This document shows positions 45,331-55,382 of a stretch of DNA of 55,382 nt, piece by piece (the stretch's first letter is position 1; every line of letters begins with the position of its first letter). The notes below the pieces were generated by a model. It made no database searches. It saw nothing but the letters and a program-made list of their open reading frames with translations, and was not told the DNA's origin. A program made the translations under genes and the position numbers. Origin of the DNA: Rhypophila decipiens (Eukaryota; Ascomycota; Sordariomycetes; Sordariales; Naviculisporaceae); NCBI GenBank assembly GCA_033297075.1, contig MU858273.1, positions 1-55,382 on the forward strand, written 5' to 3'.

Positions 45331-45792
45331 CCTGGGCGATTGGGAAGAGAATGCGTGTTTCGAAGTTGATTACAGTATTGTTTTCGATGTTGTCGAGAAA
45401 CTTGGCTGGACAGTTCAGAATCTCACTTTACGCGCTGCTGGCTGGACGCGAAGACGCGACTTTGTTAGGGGGATTGGACCCCGCCCCCACCAAGTACGTA
45501 CCTGCCAAGCGCCAAGACGTGAGGACTGACGCTAAGCCCAATTAGAGCAGCACAGTATGGGTTTCATCTCAACCATCCCCGACAATCCAATTGTCACGAT
45601 GCGGTTTTTTTTTGGATTTCCTTCACAGGGATAGATATCATGGCCTTGGTGTCATTCAATAAGGATTACCCCCTCAAGCTCCATCTAGGATTACTGAATC
45701 GGTTTCCTCGAATCTCAAACTACTCGCCAACCTAGCACTAGCCCTAAGCCGATGAGTTTGGGCAATGCTGACCACAATATATCCCGACTGCC
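45331..45792. promoter_or_regulatory. Promoter region of the thymidylate synthase gene
   Basis: 462 bases between the 3' end of the Hsp70-like gene and the thymidylate synthase start (both minus strand). Apart from the MCB-like cluster listed next, a T9 tract near 45606 is the only notable feature. Confidence 0.5.
45430..45458. promoter_or_regulatory. Cluster of three MCB-like ACGCG cores
   Basis: ACGCG at 45430-45434, 45446-45450 and 45454-45458, 100-130 bases upstream of the thymidylate synthase ATG. MluI cell-cycle boxes (ACGCGN) bound by the MBF factor drive G1/S expression of thymidylate synthase in yeasts, so the context makes these credible sites. Confidence 0.65.
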
Positions 45793-48353
45793 TCATTCAT
45801 CCTTGTCCCATACTTGCTTCTCTGCCAGCAACATTCCGCCACAGCTGACACTGATTGTGATCAGGGACGGACTGACAGAGAATGTAACAGACAGTTCTAC
45901 ATCGAGGTATGAACTCTTTGACTTAGCAAAAAACCGGGATTTTGTGGTTACCAGTCGACGGTGGTCCTCTGGTATGAACGACAGATCAAATTCGAGGTCG
46001 AGGCTCCGGACTGCTATAACGTTACCACGTTTGTTAGTGTTCCTACTAGACATACTGCCTGCACAAGGGAAGGATCTCACATTGTGATTCTAGAGACTGA
46101 AAGTCACCAGATGGCGTATTCCCACCGTATATAACAACAACAACTCTCGATACTCTCCCAGGAGCACAGTCTTCTGGTTTGTATCGCCGAAGAATCCGGA
46201 TATTTTCGGTCCTGGCTTTTTCCGCGTCAGGGAACACCGCCTCGCCTCTTGCAAGAATCCATTCAACCAGATCAGGCATCTTTCTTCCATGACTGCTCGA
46301 GCTTGGCTGAAGATTCGAATCGTGATATCCAATACCATAATGGTGTGCCAACTTAGTCACGGGCAAGACTGGGGTCGTACTCAAGCCCAAGACATGCAAG
46401 ACTGAGCCTCGACTGGAATCTCCGCTGTACTCCACGCCGACAACTCCAACTCTTTGTGTCCTGGCAAAATCTTCCAACTGCTTGCGTACATATCGATTGT
46501 TCACAAAATATCCACTCAGGATTATTACCTGGCGGTGAAGGATGCGTTAGATGACTCGATTTACCTAGGAAGTTATACGAGCTTCGGCAACCAGGAGAGG
46601 ATAAGGAGTTGAGATTACCTTGGCTGGTGTACCTGCATGGTCTGCAAGCTCAATCTGGTCAGACAGCATTTGGATGAGCGCCCTGATGGAGGGATCAAAC
46701 ATTCCCTTCAGGTCGTCGCTCATAACAGTTAGCAGGTGATAAGTTGCAATGAAGAACGGGGATGTTTTCGTACTCGGATAGCGCGAGGGAACAATTGCCG
46801 TTGTCTCCTTCGAATCCTCTTGGGAGCATGATGGGCCACCCCAGTCGATTTTCGATACCGTCAAACCGATGCATTATAGGTTGGAACCTCTCGAGCATCA
46901 TGTTCCAGCGGCTTCTGACTATTGAACCCGGTTCGCTCTTTGTGAGCAGCTCGAGCTGTTCTAAGTCGGTTGAACGGAGTCTGGGGACAACCAGAGACTC
47001 AAACTCTGTCTCAACTAATTCCCATCCGGCATTCGCTCCTGATATAAATGTCAGTCTACCTGTGAAACTGAGTACCAGAGCGAGGAAGAAGGCCTACGAG
47101 CCAGATATCCAATCTCGCGAATTTTCGGTTCAGGTAAAATTTGATCAAATGCGTGCGAGGTACCGATCTTGGGACGATCAGCAAGTCAGCATCTCTCCGC
47201 TCTCGAAGCACTGGTATACCTACTGCTTTCATGCTCGAAGATTCCGAGTCACACACAATCACTGACGTGCCCTACACTTTATTTGTTAGCACAGAAACTT
47301 CAAGTAAAAAAAACCTGGAACCACGAAAACGCAGCAGCGTGCTGAGTCCGACAGACCTTCCGGATCCCATGTTCTCTTAGAGATTCATTTTCTGACCAGA
47401 CACACCATTGAGAAACCGCCTCAGCCTCAGCAAGAAAGTAGATGTGCCGAAGTGTGGGGAGGAGAGCAACATCGAATGCTGATTCTATCACGTGGAAGTA
47501 TCGACGTTTGACGACCTCGGGCCATAGCTGTGCACAAATGATGGTCTCGGTAAGCAACCGGGCTAAGGTTGAGATTCAAGGAGAATGGTGCAAGCCCAAT
47601 TTAAACGAAAAAGGCCTCGAGGTGACACGGATATCCACTTACTGAGGGATAGCTAACAACCAGATCGAGCAGTATGACTTCCAGCACCTGTCTGCTAACG
47701 TTGGAATTGATTTCGTCTCGCAGCTGTTCGGCTACCTTCCGCAAAAAGTCTGCGGCCATTAGCTCCGGTGACTTATGCAGTGACGGGGGCACAGAGACAG
47801 CGAGTCCAGGATTTGTAGCCGCCTCTTTGACCAAGTCATGAAGGCTGACGAGCTCTTGGTACACAGAAGCATCTTCAAGCCGTGGCCGCAGGGAATCGTG
47901 GACTTGAGCACCGGCATCAATGTCGTAACCCCATTGTCGACACCCCCTGGTGGTTGGTGAATATGAGATCTCATTTGGCACACTGGCGCTTTCGTGGCAG
48001 GGCCAACCATGCAAAATACGGATGCCCTCGATCTTTTGCTCTATGTTGGCATTGCGACCACGATAGTCGGACAAGTATGCTACCGCTGTGAGATCATGGT
48101 ACATGTTATTGCAATTACAGCAAAGTGCTGGCTGAGAAGACGGGAACCATAGAAGAAGGAGAAACATACAAGTATGCGTAGCTCCAAAGTTCACTGCAAC
48201 TACCAGTCTGGATTCTGGTTCTGGTCCTTTGTTTGACGGAGATTCTTCTCGCTTGGTGAGCGTAGATTCACCCGGAGGCATTGGGGGCAGAGCACTCCCC
48301 GAACTGCCTGAAGTGTCCAGTGGGCTGTTGACGTCTCTAGTCAAATTGGCCAT
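45793..48353 (-). CDS. Divergent Hsp70-like ATPase-fold protein
   Basis: Multi-exon gene, minus strand. Supported exons: 48353-48170, 48085-47643, 47527-47357, 47271-(end unresolved), 47059-46774, 46718-46619, 46528-46081, 46013-45793; positions near 46774 may be off by one base. The N-terminus has the Hsp70 first phosphate loop (LVVAVNFGATHT/SVAYLSDYRG). Later come YPS/LWPEVVKRRYFHVIESA and LAEAEAVSQWC, typical of fungal Hsp70-like proteins, a GTSVIVCDSESSS block where canonical proteins have DxGGGT, an AGANAGWELVETEFESLV block, a VIILSGYFVNNRYVRKQL segment (adenosine loop region), and a C-terminal beta domain. These proteins resemble Hsp70 but lack a normal chaperone lid and are often found near HET/NLR genes. 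The phosphate-2 motif is degenerate, so ATPase activity is doubtful. The junction after 47271 is unsolved. Confidence 0.75.
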
Positions 48354-48720
48354 AATCGTCGAAGAACGCAAGATCCTCTTTCGTAACCCACCAACGTAAA
48401 GGCGATGGAGTAGACCGATGCGTGGTAGTGGTAACTCCCCGATAATGATGGTGAGGAATCATCACGTAGTCAAAGCGGGGAAGACAACCAGCGGCAGGCA
48501 AATGATCTCCGGCTGAGAAGCTGCCATTCGCCAAAGTGCTATCCGTATCTCAAGTCAAGCCACCAATACCCCTCCAAAGGGGAGTTTGGGCTTTGAGAGG
48601 GAGAGCAGGCGGTCTGGTGAGCAGTGTCCTATCAGCACATTGTGGTATTTCAACCGCATTTCTCCCCTCTTCCCCTCCTCAGAATCCTCACTCACACCTG
48701 TTCAAACTTCATCGTTCGAA
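48354..48720. promoter_or_regulatory. Divergent promoter, Hsp70-like / STAND-N-like genes
   Basis: 367 bases between two divergent start codons. CT-rich sequence (CCCCTCTTCCCCTCCTC-like, about 48660-48685) precedes the plus-strand ATG 48721. No specific motif recognised. Confidence 0.4.
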
Positions 48721-50037
48721 ATGGAACCACTGACCATCGTCACAGGCGTTCTAGCATTGGCGGGACACTGTGTTAAAGGCCTCGATGTCATCCACAAGTA
48801 CAGCAGCGAGTTTCGGAAAGCCGAGCTCAATGTGCGGCTTCTCTCAACCGAATGCAAGGTTCTGACAGTCGTCTTGGAGGAGCTGAGAACTCTCTACGTC
48901 GGCAGGACTCAGGTCGTCCGTGGAAAAATGAGCAGCCCTGACGGCAACACTAAAGACGATGGCATTCGAACTGTCCTCGCTGAATGCGATCAGCAGCTCG
49001 GGATCCTGGCGGGAAAGCTCGAACCGTTCATCCAGCTGGCCACCTCATCCACCTCCAACGAGATGACTCTCCGAGCCCGTATCTCGGTAACATGGAATCG
49101 AGAGGACATCGATATTCCACGCCAATGCATCCAGCGCCAGGTCAGCTTGGTCACCCTGCTCCTTACAACACTACAACAGTATGTCCTCATAATCTCCATA
49201 TCCAGTCTGACGTGCTTGGGATAAAGAAGATAGCTGACACACAGCAGCCAGTCCATCATGCAATTGGGCGAGTTCATCAACAGTTCACCCGAAGTCCAGG
49301 ACCTTCTCAAAAAGTCCAAGGACGATACCAAGTCTCTACGAACCGCTCACGAGATGGAGCGCAGTTTGTATTATGCCACGGCCCGTTCCGGATACGCCGC
49401 TGAAGGTACTGAAGCCGAATCCATCATCGGAGACGAGGAATTCACATTCGACCCCGAGATTATCAATACGCCGGCGTACCGACTGGCGTTTCAATCTCGC
49501 CAGCGCGCAATATCGAGCGAGAGGCAGTACATGGAGCCGGTTACACCTCGGCCACCTGCTTCAACGTCTGGGGGGAAGGAGAGTAGTCCACGGCTCTCAC
49601 GGCTTTTCAGCCGAACATCAAACAAAGCAGAGTTCAAGACCTCCTCATCCTCCATAACGACGGGCGCTGGGACTGAAGTGGCGCGGGAGTCAGTGATATC
49701 GTCAATTTTAGTGGAGCCCGTTGGCGATGGAATTATCAGAGGCGATGAAGCTGTCACGGCGACGACGGTACGGAACGCCAGAAGCAAGTTTTACGAGGCA
49801 ATGGCGCTTCATCGGGAGATACTGGCCATGAAGTTTGTCGACCAGAGCTACCAGAGCGTCGTCGAGCAAAAGGTGCAGAAGCGAAACGCCATTCTTGAGG
49901 AGCTTCAGAGAGCTCTGTCCTTGGACACCGTGTTTACAGTTGAAGAGGACAGATTGGTCAAGGAACTGACATATGTCTTTCTGCCGCAGCTGATTGGTGA
50001 TTTGAAGCAAAGTTCTGGATCAATCAGTGGTATTTAG
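48721..50037 (+). CDS. Protein with fungal STAND-type N-terminal domain, about 438 aa
   Basis: Exon 1 48721-49178, exon 2 from 49245 or 49248 to 50037. The acceptor is a tandem NAG-NAG site (ACAGCAG), so both splice forms are in frame and differ by one Ser. The N-terminus (MEPLTIVTGVLALAGHCVKG, then a helical FRKAELNVRLLSTECKVL) matches the helical N-terminal domain that fronts many fungal NLR/STAND and ankyrin proteins, often membrane-associated or signalling. No NACHT or repeat domain follows: the rest is Ser/Pro-rich (about residues 250-300) and then a long helix (KFYEAMALHREILAMKF ... VQKRNAILEELQRAL). It may be a stand-alone effector or adaptor of an NLR system. The start is supported by strong context and by family resemblance at residue 1. 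Confidence 0.75.
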
Positions 50038-50691
50038 GTGGATATGGGAAACAACAGCCCGGTATTAGTTTGGTTCAGCAACAAAGGACGGACAGTCCAT
50101 GTCTCTCTGATTTTGGTAGATGAGTCATGACTATTAATGGTCCGACTGGCACTCGGAGTTTCGGTTCATTGCCTAGTTAGCCCGGCCCAAGAGCTTCCAA
50201 AATCCGAGCCAGACCGGATGTTACCTGCTTTAATGACCGATATGCTTCGGAGCCAAGTCCTGAGCGGATTCACCAAGGGTCCAAGATTGTAGCTTCATTA
50301 TCCCCGGGAGTAACATGTCTTAGCCGACTGCCGATGACCAGTTCGTCGCACAAATCGACAGCGTGTTGCTGACAAAGCTCCATGTGGCAATCCTTAACAC
50401 CGAGAGGAATCATCACGAGGCAGCCGACTATATATTCATGGGGAAGAAGCTGAATGATAATCCTTCCACAGTCTCCATACCATCGTCTGGGAGATACTCA
50501 AAAGCGTTCCTCGAGTAAGTAGGTTTAAACTAATCATGACAACCGAACAGAACCGAGAAGATTGCCGTAAATAGATTCGCAGCTCTCCACAGACCAAAGG
50601 CTGACACAATCCCCTTAGAAGTTGAATCGATCTTCACCTTCATCAGAACCGACACCGACTTGATTCACACACGTCTAAACCCAACGACAAA
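50038..50691. other. Intergenic region
   Basis: 654 bases between two plus-strand genes; nothing recognised beyond a likely promoter and CT-rich leader before ATG 50692. Confidence 0.4.
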
Positions 50692-51585
50692 ATGATGCTC
50701 ACCCACAGTGCCCTGCTGGCCCTCGCCACCTCCCTCCTACCATTCTCCCATGCCTCCTATCATCACCTTCGATCCGGCCCGGTGGCTGAAGCCCCCCAAC
50801 TCTCCCTGTCCGTGGATCGAACCATAGCCAGAGTCTCAGTCCTCGACACCCCCCTGATCCGCGCAGCCCAAGCCTACGCCCGCGACCACGGGTCCCCCTT
50901 CGTCTACAAGCACATCATGCGGTCCTGGCTCTTTGGCGCCCTAATCCTCAAGCACAACACCACCCTCTCATCCACCGTCGACAGAGAAGTCCACGCCGTC
51001 GCCGCCCTGCTGCACGATCTCGGCTGGGACCAAGATCCCACTTCCAACTCGCACATCGTCAGCCCCGATCGACGGTTCGAGGTGGACGGTGCCATTGCCG
51101 CCCGGACTTTCATATCCTCTCAGCTACAGCACAATCTGTTCAGCTATGCCAACGGTAAGAAATGGACTGCTCAGAGGATCCAGCTGGTCTGGGACGCTAT
51201 TGCGCTGCATACCCAGCCCAGCATTGCGCATCACAAGGAGCCTGAGGTGGAGGTTGTTGCCAAGGGCATTGCCATGGACTTTCAGGGCCCGGGGTATGGT
51301 GTTACGAGGGAGGAGTGTGCACGGGTTTTGAGAGAGTTTCCGAACGATGATATGAAAAAGGGAGTGAATGAGACTATTATTTAGCTTTGTGGGACTAAGC
51401 CTGGATCTACTTTTGGTGAGTCTCTCTCATGACTTTGATTGTGAAAATGATTTCTGGTGATATATGACTAACGATGATTGCGCTGTATAGATACCTGGAT
51501 GCAGCCATTCGGAGAGCGGTATGTGGCGAATTACTCGGCGGTGGGTGGCCGGACGATTGATTTCATCTTTTCGAATCTGCCTTAG
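50692..51585 (+). pseudogene. Secreted HD-domain (cyanamide-hydratase-like) protein interrupted by one TAG
   Basis: A signal peptide (LLALATSLLPFSHAS) is followed by an HD-type metal-binding core: FVYKHIMRSWLFGALI (His about 76), AVAALLHDLGW (HD about 108-109) and DAIALHTQP (His about 182), as in fungal HD-domain hydrolases related to cyanamide hydratase. The frame from 50692 meets TAG at 51382-51384 (codon 231). The same frame then continues (LCGTKPGSTF), is joined across a GTGAGT...TATAG intron (51416-51490) to DTWMQPFGERYVANYS and ends at 51585, giving 271 residues if the TAG were read. Conservation beyond the stop suggests the TAG is recent, edited, or an error. As I remember the family, an aromatic residue, often Trp, occupies this place; TGG-to-TAG is a single change. 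A 230-residue truncated protein could still be made. Confidence 0.72.
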
Positions 51586-52111
51586 AACAATCCTTTGTCG
51601 TTTCCGGAGGTTCCGGATGTCTGTTTGTGCCGATAATGATGGAAGTTGAGATGAAATCGAGCTGTTGTCAGGGATAGGAACCCCTATTCACGAATACAGG
51701 GATGTATGATATAACCGTGGAAACGCCCCTTTTATATGTAAAAAAAGAAAACATCATTCCCTTTTGGGTACCGATACATCTCAAAGAGCCACGAGACCAT
51801 TGACAAAACTCTGACAAAGAAATCAATAAAAGCGCCATCGGACGAAAAACGGGTATAGCACAGATGCTATAGTTGGAGACTAGCTGTAATTCCGTGAACC
51901 CCTAAAATGCCGCTGGCTGCTGTGGGCTGATTGCTAGTGTGGGACCCACAGTGTTGCCACTGTCGGTGGTATCGGGTCCCATGAAATGCGGTGAGTGAGA
52001 AATCTTTCACTTCAGCTACCACTCACCCAAAAAGAAGTCATCATTGGTACACCCAGAAAGTCAAAACAGTGTCTTTTTGGGGTACATTCAATCCAAAACC
52101 CATCCGTCGTC
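51586..52111. other. Intergenic region
   Basis: 526 bases between two plus-strand genes. No features beyond probable 3' UTR and promoter sequence. Confidence 0.4.
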
Positions 52112-54662
52112 ATGGTCCGGTTTGTTTTACCGTCGCCGTATGAGCCAGTCGACTCAACAAACGGCCAGATCAGACTACTGGTACTGTATCCGCCGGACAA
52201 CAGCTACAAGCAAGCACACACCATCCGCTGTGACCTGAAACTCGTCCACCTGTCCTCCAAACCGCAGTATGAAGCCCTCTCGTACACATGGGGCACAGCG
52301 CGAGAAACCAACCCCGACGAGATCCGCCTGGGCAGTCAGCAGTTCTAGGTCCGCGAGAATGTCTTCGCCGCGATACGTCGACTACGCCACCCCAAGAAGC
52401 CCAGGACGTTGTGGGTCGACGCGATATGTATCAACCAAGAGGACCTCACCGAGCGAGCAGCGCAGGTCCTTCTCATACGACAGATCTACAGCCAGGCCAG
52501 CCAGGTGTGCGTTTGGCTTGGCGAGCTAGGTGATGCGGGCATCGTGGGGATGCAGATGCTTCAGAAAAAGGCGATGGGGACGAGTAATACGTGGTCCAAG
52601 TTCAAGATGATTGATCGCGATTGGGGAAAGCCCATGTCTTGGGGGAGGAAGGTGATCAAGGGGTCGACGGCATTGGTGGAGAAGGGGAATGTCGAGGAGG
52701 AGTTTTCGCTGGGAGAGGTGAGGGAGTTGCTCAGTCGGCCTTGGTGGCGGCGGATATGGGCTGTTCAGGAGGCTGTTGTTGCTTCCAAGCTTGTGCTCAT
52801 GTGCGGCGATGAGACTGTGCCTTGGGAGAGTATTGAAAAGTTTCATCAGTATTCGGTCAAGTCACGGATGGTGCAATCGTTTGGGCATCCGATTCAGGCG
52901 AGATATCTGGACCTCGTCGAGGGATATCAGGATATCTACGACTACCGCGAGAAATGGCAGGCTTTGCCTTCAGAGGCCAACATTCTCGACCTTCTTTGCA
53001 GGTTCAGGGGGCACGACTGCGACGACCCTAGGGACAAGATCTTTGCGTTTCTTGGCATGGCCCCTGCGGCTGTTGATATGGGGATTTTGCCAGACTACGA
53101 AAGCAGTGTCACCGAGGTGTATACACAATTTGCACGGAAAGCGATTGCTACGACCGGACTATTGGATGTTCTGAACTGCAAAAGAGAATGGCGAGCCGTG
53201 GAAGCAACGCCTCGTCCAGGGCAGTCGTACAGTCTTCTCGACCAATCGCGCTATTACGACGTCGATGCCGAGATCACCGACGGCCCGGACAGGAAGACGA
53301 GACGGGGATGGGCGCGGTTGCCAGAGGGCTGGGAACGGATACGGCAGGGCAAGACGTCGGCCTTTTTCGACCACAACACCGGAATGATCCACGACAAAAG
53401 TCCGCTGCAAGGCCAGCCACCTGTTGCGGCAGAGTACTTTACCAAGTACCGAACTCTCTCCCCCGGATGGACGCGGACATGGAACAACGTCGGCTGTCCT
53501 CAGGTGCAGTACCGCCCGAAAGAGACAGACGACGACGAGACTCTACGACTGCAAAAAGAAGCCCAGCAAGCTGAACTGTCCAAGCTGCCATCTTGGGTAC
53601 CCAATTGGGCGACACCGACTCCCTGGGACCCAGCACCCCTGATCGACTGGCCAAGACCAGATAAACAGCGATTCTTTGCATCAGGGGCCACCCGCTGCAA
53701 GCTTTCACTGCCCGAGAGCAGCGAATCTTCATCTTCGTTAGCGCTGTCAGGCTACCACCTCGACACGATATCCCAAGTCGCGCCCGCGTGGCATCCGCCC
53801 AGCGATACCATCCCTCCCATATCAGGAAAAGGGATAGAAGCCTTTCAGGCATGGGAGTCTCTCGCCACTGCCCCTGTTCTCTACCTCGACCTAGACAATA
53901 CCAAGCAATCCGATCCATACACGCAAACCTCCCACCCCGAACTGACCATCTCGCCGCGATACGAAGCCCTCCTCCACACAATAATAGCCAATCCACCACC
54001 GCCCGCGCCATCTACCACCACAGCCCCCGAAAACTCTCTAGAAACCCTTGAAACCGTCCTCCTAACAAAAGCATTCCTAACCTGGTCCCCCCCACCAACA
54101 CCCGAACCCCCAAGACGATCTGAATCACCGCCCCGCACATCGCTAAGCCTCTCAGTCACGGCAACACTGAAATCAGAAAAAGAAAAAGACAACACACCAC
54201 CCAACCCGTACGAAACAAACTTCTTTGAGCATTTCAAGGCCTTATCAGCAACAGTAGTCGGCCACTTGCTAAAGACAGATGACGAACGCACGCGGTTCTT
54301 TGACTTCAAGTCAAAGACTTGGCGAGGGCGAGTAAAACCTACGGGGAGATTCTTGGCCGGGTATTAAAGACTTGTGCCCATCGGAGATTGTTTGTCACGA
54401 GGGGCGGGTATTTGGGGCTTGCGGGGTGGGATGCGATGGTGGGAGATGAGGTTGTTGTGAGGGGGGGAAGACGCCTTTTTTGGTTAGGAGGATCCCGATT
54501 ACTGGAAAGGAGGAGGACGGGGAGGACGTGAAGAATGGTGAGGAGGAGGAGGAGGATGAGCAAGACACGTGGCAGCTTGTTGGCGAGACGTATGTTTATG
54601 GTGTTATGGGGGGCGAGGTGTTGAATATGGGCTTGGAGGGGAGGGAGTTTAGGATTGTTTGA
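52112..54662 (+). pseudogene. HET-domain protein with WW-like module, interrupted by TAG and frameshifts
   Basis: ATG 52112 begins MVRFVLPSPYEPV. HET-domain blocks follow: LVHLSSKPQYEALSYTWG (about residues 40-60), then, after an in-frame TAG at 52346-52348 (codon 79), VRENVFAAIRRLRHP and LWVDAICINQEDLTERAAQV, WWRRIWAVQEAV, and DPRDKIFAFLGMA. A WW-like module is seen at about 53318-53405 (LPEGWERIRQGKTSAFFDHN), though its second Trp is not present. The C-terminus changes frame near 54315 (TYGEILGRVLK, RRLFVTRGGYLGLAGWDAMV) and again near the G7/T6 runs at 54461-54481 (LVRRIPITGKEED, WQLVGETYVYGVMGGE), ending at 54662. HET proteins trigger cell death on allorecognition. With one nonsense codon and two indels the gene is probably dead; the long open frame from 52409 to 54367 may still look like a gene to software. 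Confidence 0.78.
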
Positions 54663-55264
54663 TGGGGATAGGATATAACGGCATTCTCTGTACATGCATG
54701 GCTGGTGAATGTTTACATACTTGCTCACTACTAGTAACCGACCTTGATAGAGGTGGCTCTAAGAAAATAATTAATGGTAATATTGTAATATCAAGTAATT
54801 CGAGCAGCCCTCTGGCAAGAAGCTGAGCTAAATTGCGTTTGGCAGCACTAGCTGCACTGATTGTAAATGTAGAAGCACAGGCCAGTCGTCCCAAGTTGTC
54901 CTTAAGTTGGTGCCGTCTCAGACATGTGTCAAGCGGGTCTGATGTGGAATCATAACTTCGACAAAAGTCCCGACCATGAATCGGGTGTCCAGCTCCGGTC
55001 TATCCGAATACGGATCTGAACACTGGGGTTCGTTGAGAAGAAACGACGTCCGTTGTCCGATATCGATTATTAATTGCCAGTTGGAAAAAAAACGAGAGCA
55101 ATTTTCTCCTGGTCATCTTGATAGCATGTGGTCCTCGGAGTTAAGACGACTTGCAAAGGGGAAAAGGATGCCGGAAAGGATCTTGGTTGCGGGCCGGAAG
55201 TTCAGCGAATAAGCGCTAACCCGACAGCTAGGGCTGAGGGGATTCGACTAGCCGTCTTGAGCAA
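54663..55264. other. Intergenic region
   Basis: 602 bases upstream of the U6 gene with no supported ORF. It probably contains the U6 upstream control region near its end. Confidence 0.4.
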
Positions 55265-55270
55265 TATAAA
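55265..55270 (+). promoter_or_regulatory. TATA box of the U6 snRNA gene
   Basis: TATAAA, 24 bases before the proposed 5' end. RNA polymerase III U6 promoters in fungi use a TATA box about 25-30 bases upstream. Confidence 0.75.
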
Positions 55271-55288
55271 CCCCTTTGGGATTGATAC

Positions 55289-55382
55289 GCCTTCGGGCAA
55301 TTGGTCAATTTGAAACGATACAGAGAAGATTAGCATGGCCCCTGCACTAAGGATGACACGCTACTCAAAGAGACGCTAAACC
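55289..55382 (+). ncRNA. U6: U6 spliceosomal snRNA (3' end beyond window)
   Basis: The catalytic core of the spliceosome. The sequence shows a 5' stem-loop (GCC-TTCG-GGC at 55289-55298), TTTGAAACGATACAGAGAAG with the ACAGAGA box (55320-55326), the AGC triad (55332-55334), and the CCCCTGC...AAGGATGACACGC internal stem-loop region, all nearly identical to fungal and animal U6. The exact 5' end is uncertain by about 5 bases. The window stops a few bases before the expected U-tract terminator. No intron interrupts the RNA. Confidence 0.96.

Noticed and set aside
46762..47265. 167-codon plus-strand frame
   Set aside because: Antisense to supported exons of the Hsp70-like gene; shadow frame.

Overview
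The window is genomic DNA of a filamentous ascomycete, probably Pezizomycotina and perhaps Sordariomycetes. The evidence is short GT-AG introns of 43-90 bases, a highly reducing polyketide synthase, a CFEM/PTH11 receptor, LysM and chitinase genes, HET, HeLo and NACHT proteins, TTAGGG repeats, and a fungal U6 snRNA at the right end. No bacterial-type operons, CRISPR arrays or large transposon ORFs are visible. Gene models below were spliced by hand from frame continuity, splice signals and remembered family motifs. No database search was run, so all family names are recognition calls.

Left part (1-10 kb): a hypothetical gene, then a divergent pair made of a secreted multi-LysM protein (minus) and a CBM18-GH18 chitinase of the killer-toxin-like subgroup (plus). 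The chitinase C-terminal tail is cut off by a frameshift and a later TAG. An eight-exon CFEM/PTH11-type receptor follows on the minus strand.

Middle (11-25 kb): a compact biosynthetic locus with a 14-TM-type MFS transporter, a CYP505/BM3-like P450 heme-domain protein without membrane anchor, and an HR-PKS (KS-AT-DH-cMT-ER-KR-ACP, about 2595 residues, catalytic motifs present, no release domain). A plausible scheme is that the PKS makes a methylated, reduced chain, the P450 oxidises it and the MFS exports it. No pathway regulator or thioesterase is seen.

26-32 kb: a hypothetical protein, a metallophosphoesterase, a 24-base inverted repeat, and a small heat-shock protein whose promoter has a perfect step-type heat-shock element and two interstitial telomere-repeat tracts.

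Right part (32-55 kb): an accessory, immunity-like island. It holds a cysteine-rich KEX2-type secreted protein abutting a decayed NACHT/zinc-finger gene, a HeLo-HET fusion, a Thr-rich secreted protein, an F-box-like/C2H2 protein, an Hsp70-like ATPase, a STAND-N-terminal-like protein, an HD-domain protein and a HET-WW gene. A thymidylate synthase gene carries two in-frame TAA codons and a 129-base insertion with terminal inverted repeats and a perfect 5-base target duplication; removing it restores the conserved reading frame, and its end supplies a potential 5' splice site. Several genes here are broken by single TAG/TAA codons, which raises the question of RIP-like mutation, stop-codon RNA editing, or relaxed selection.
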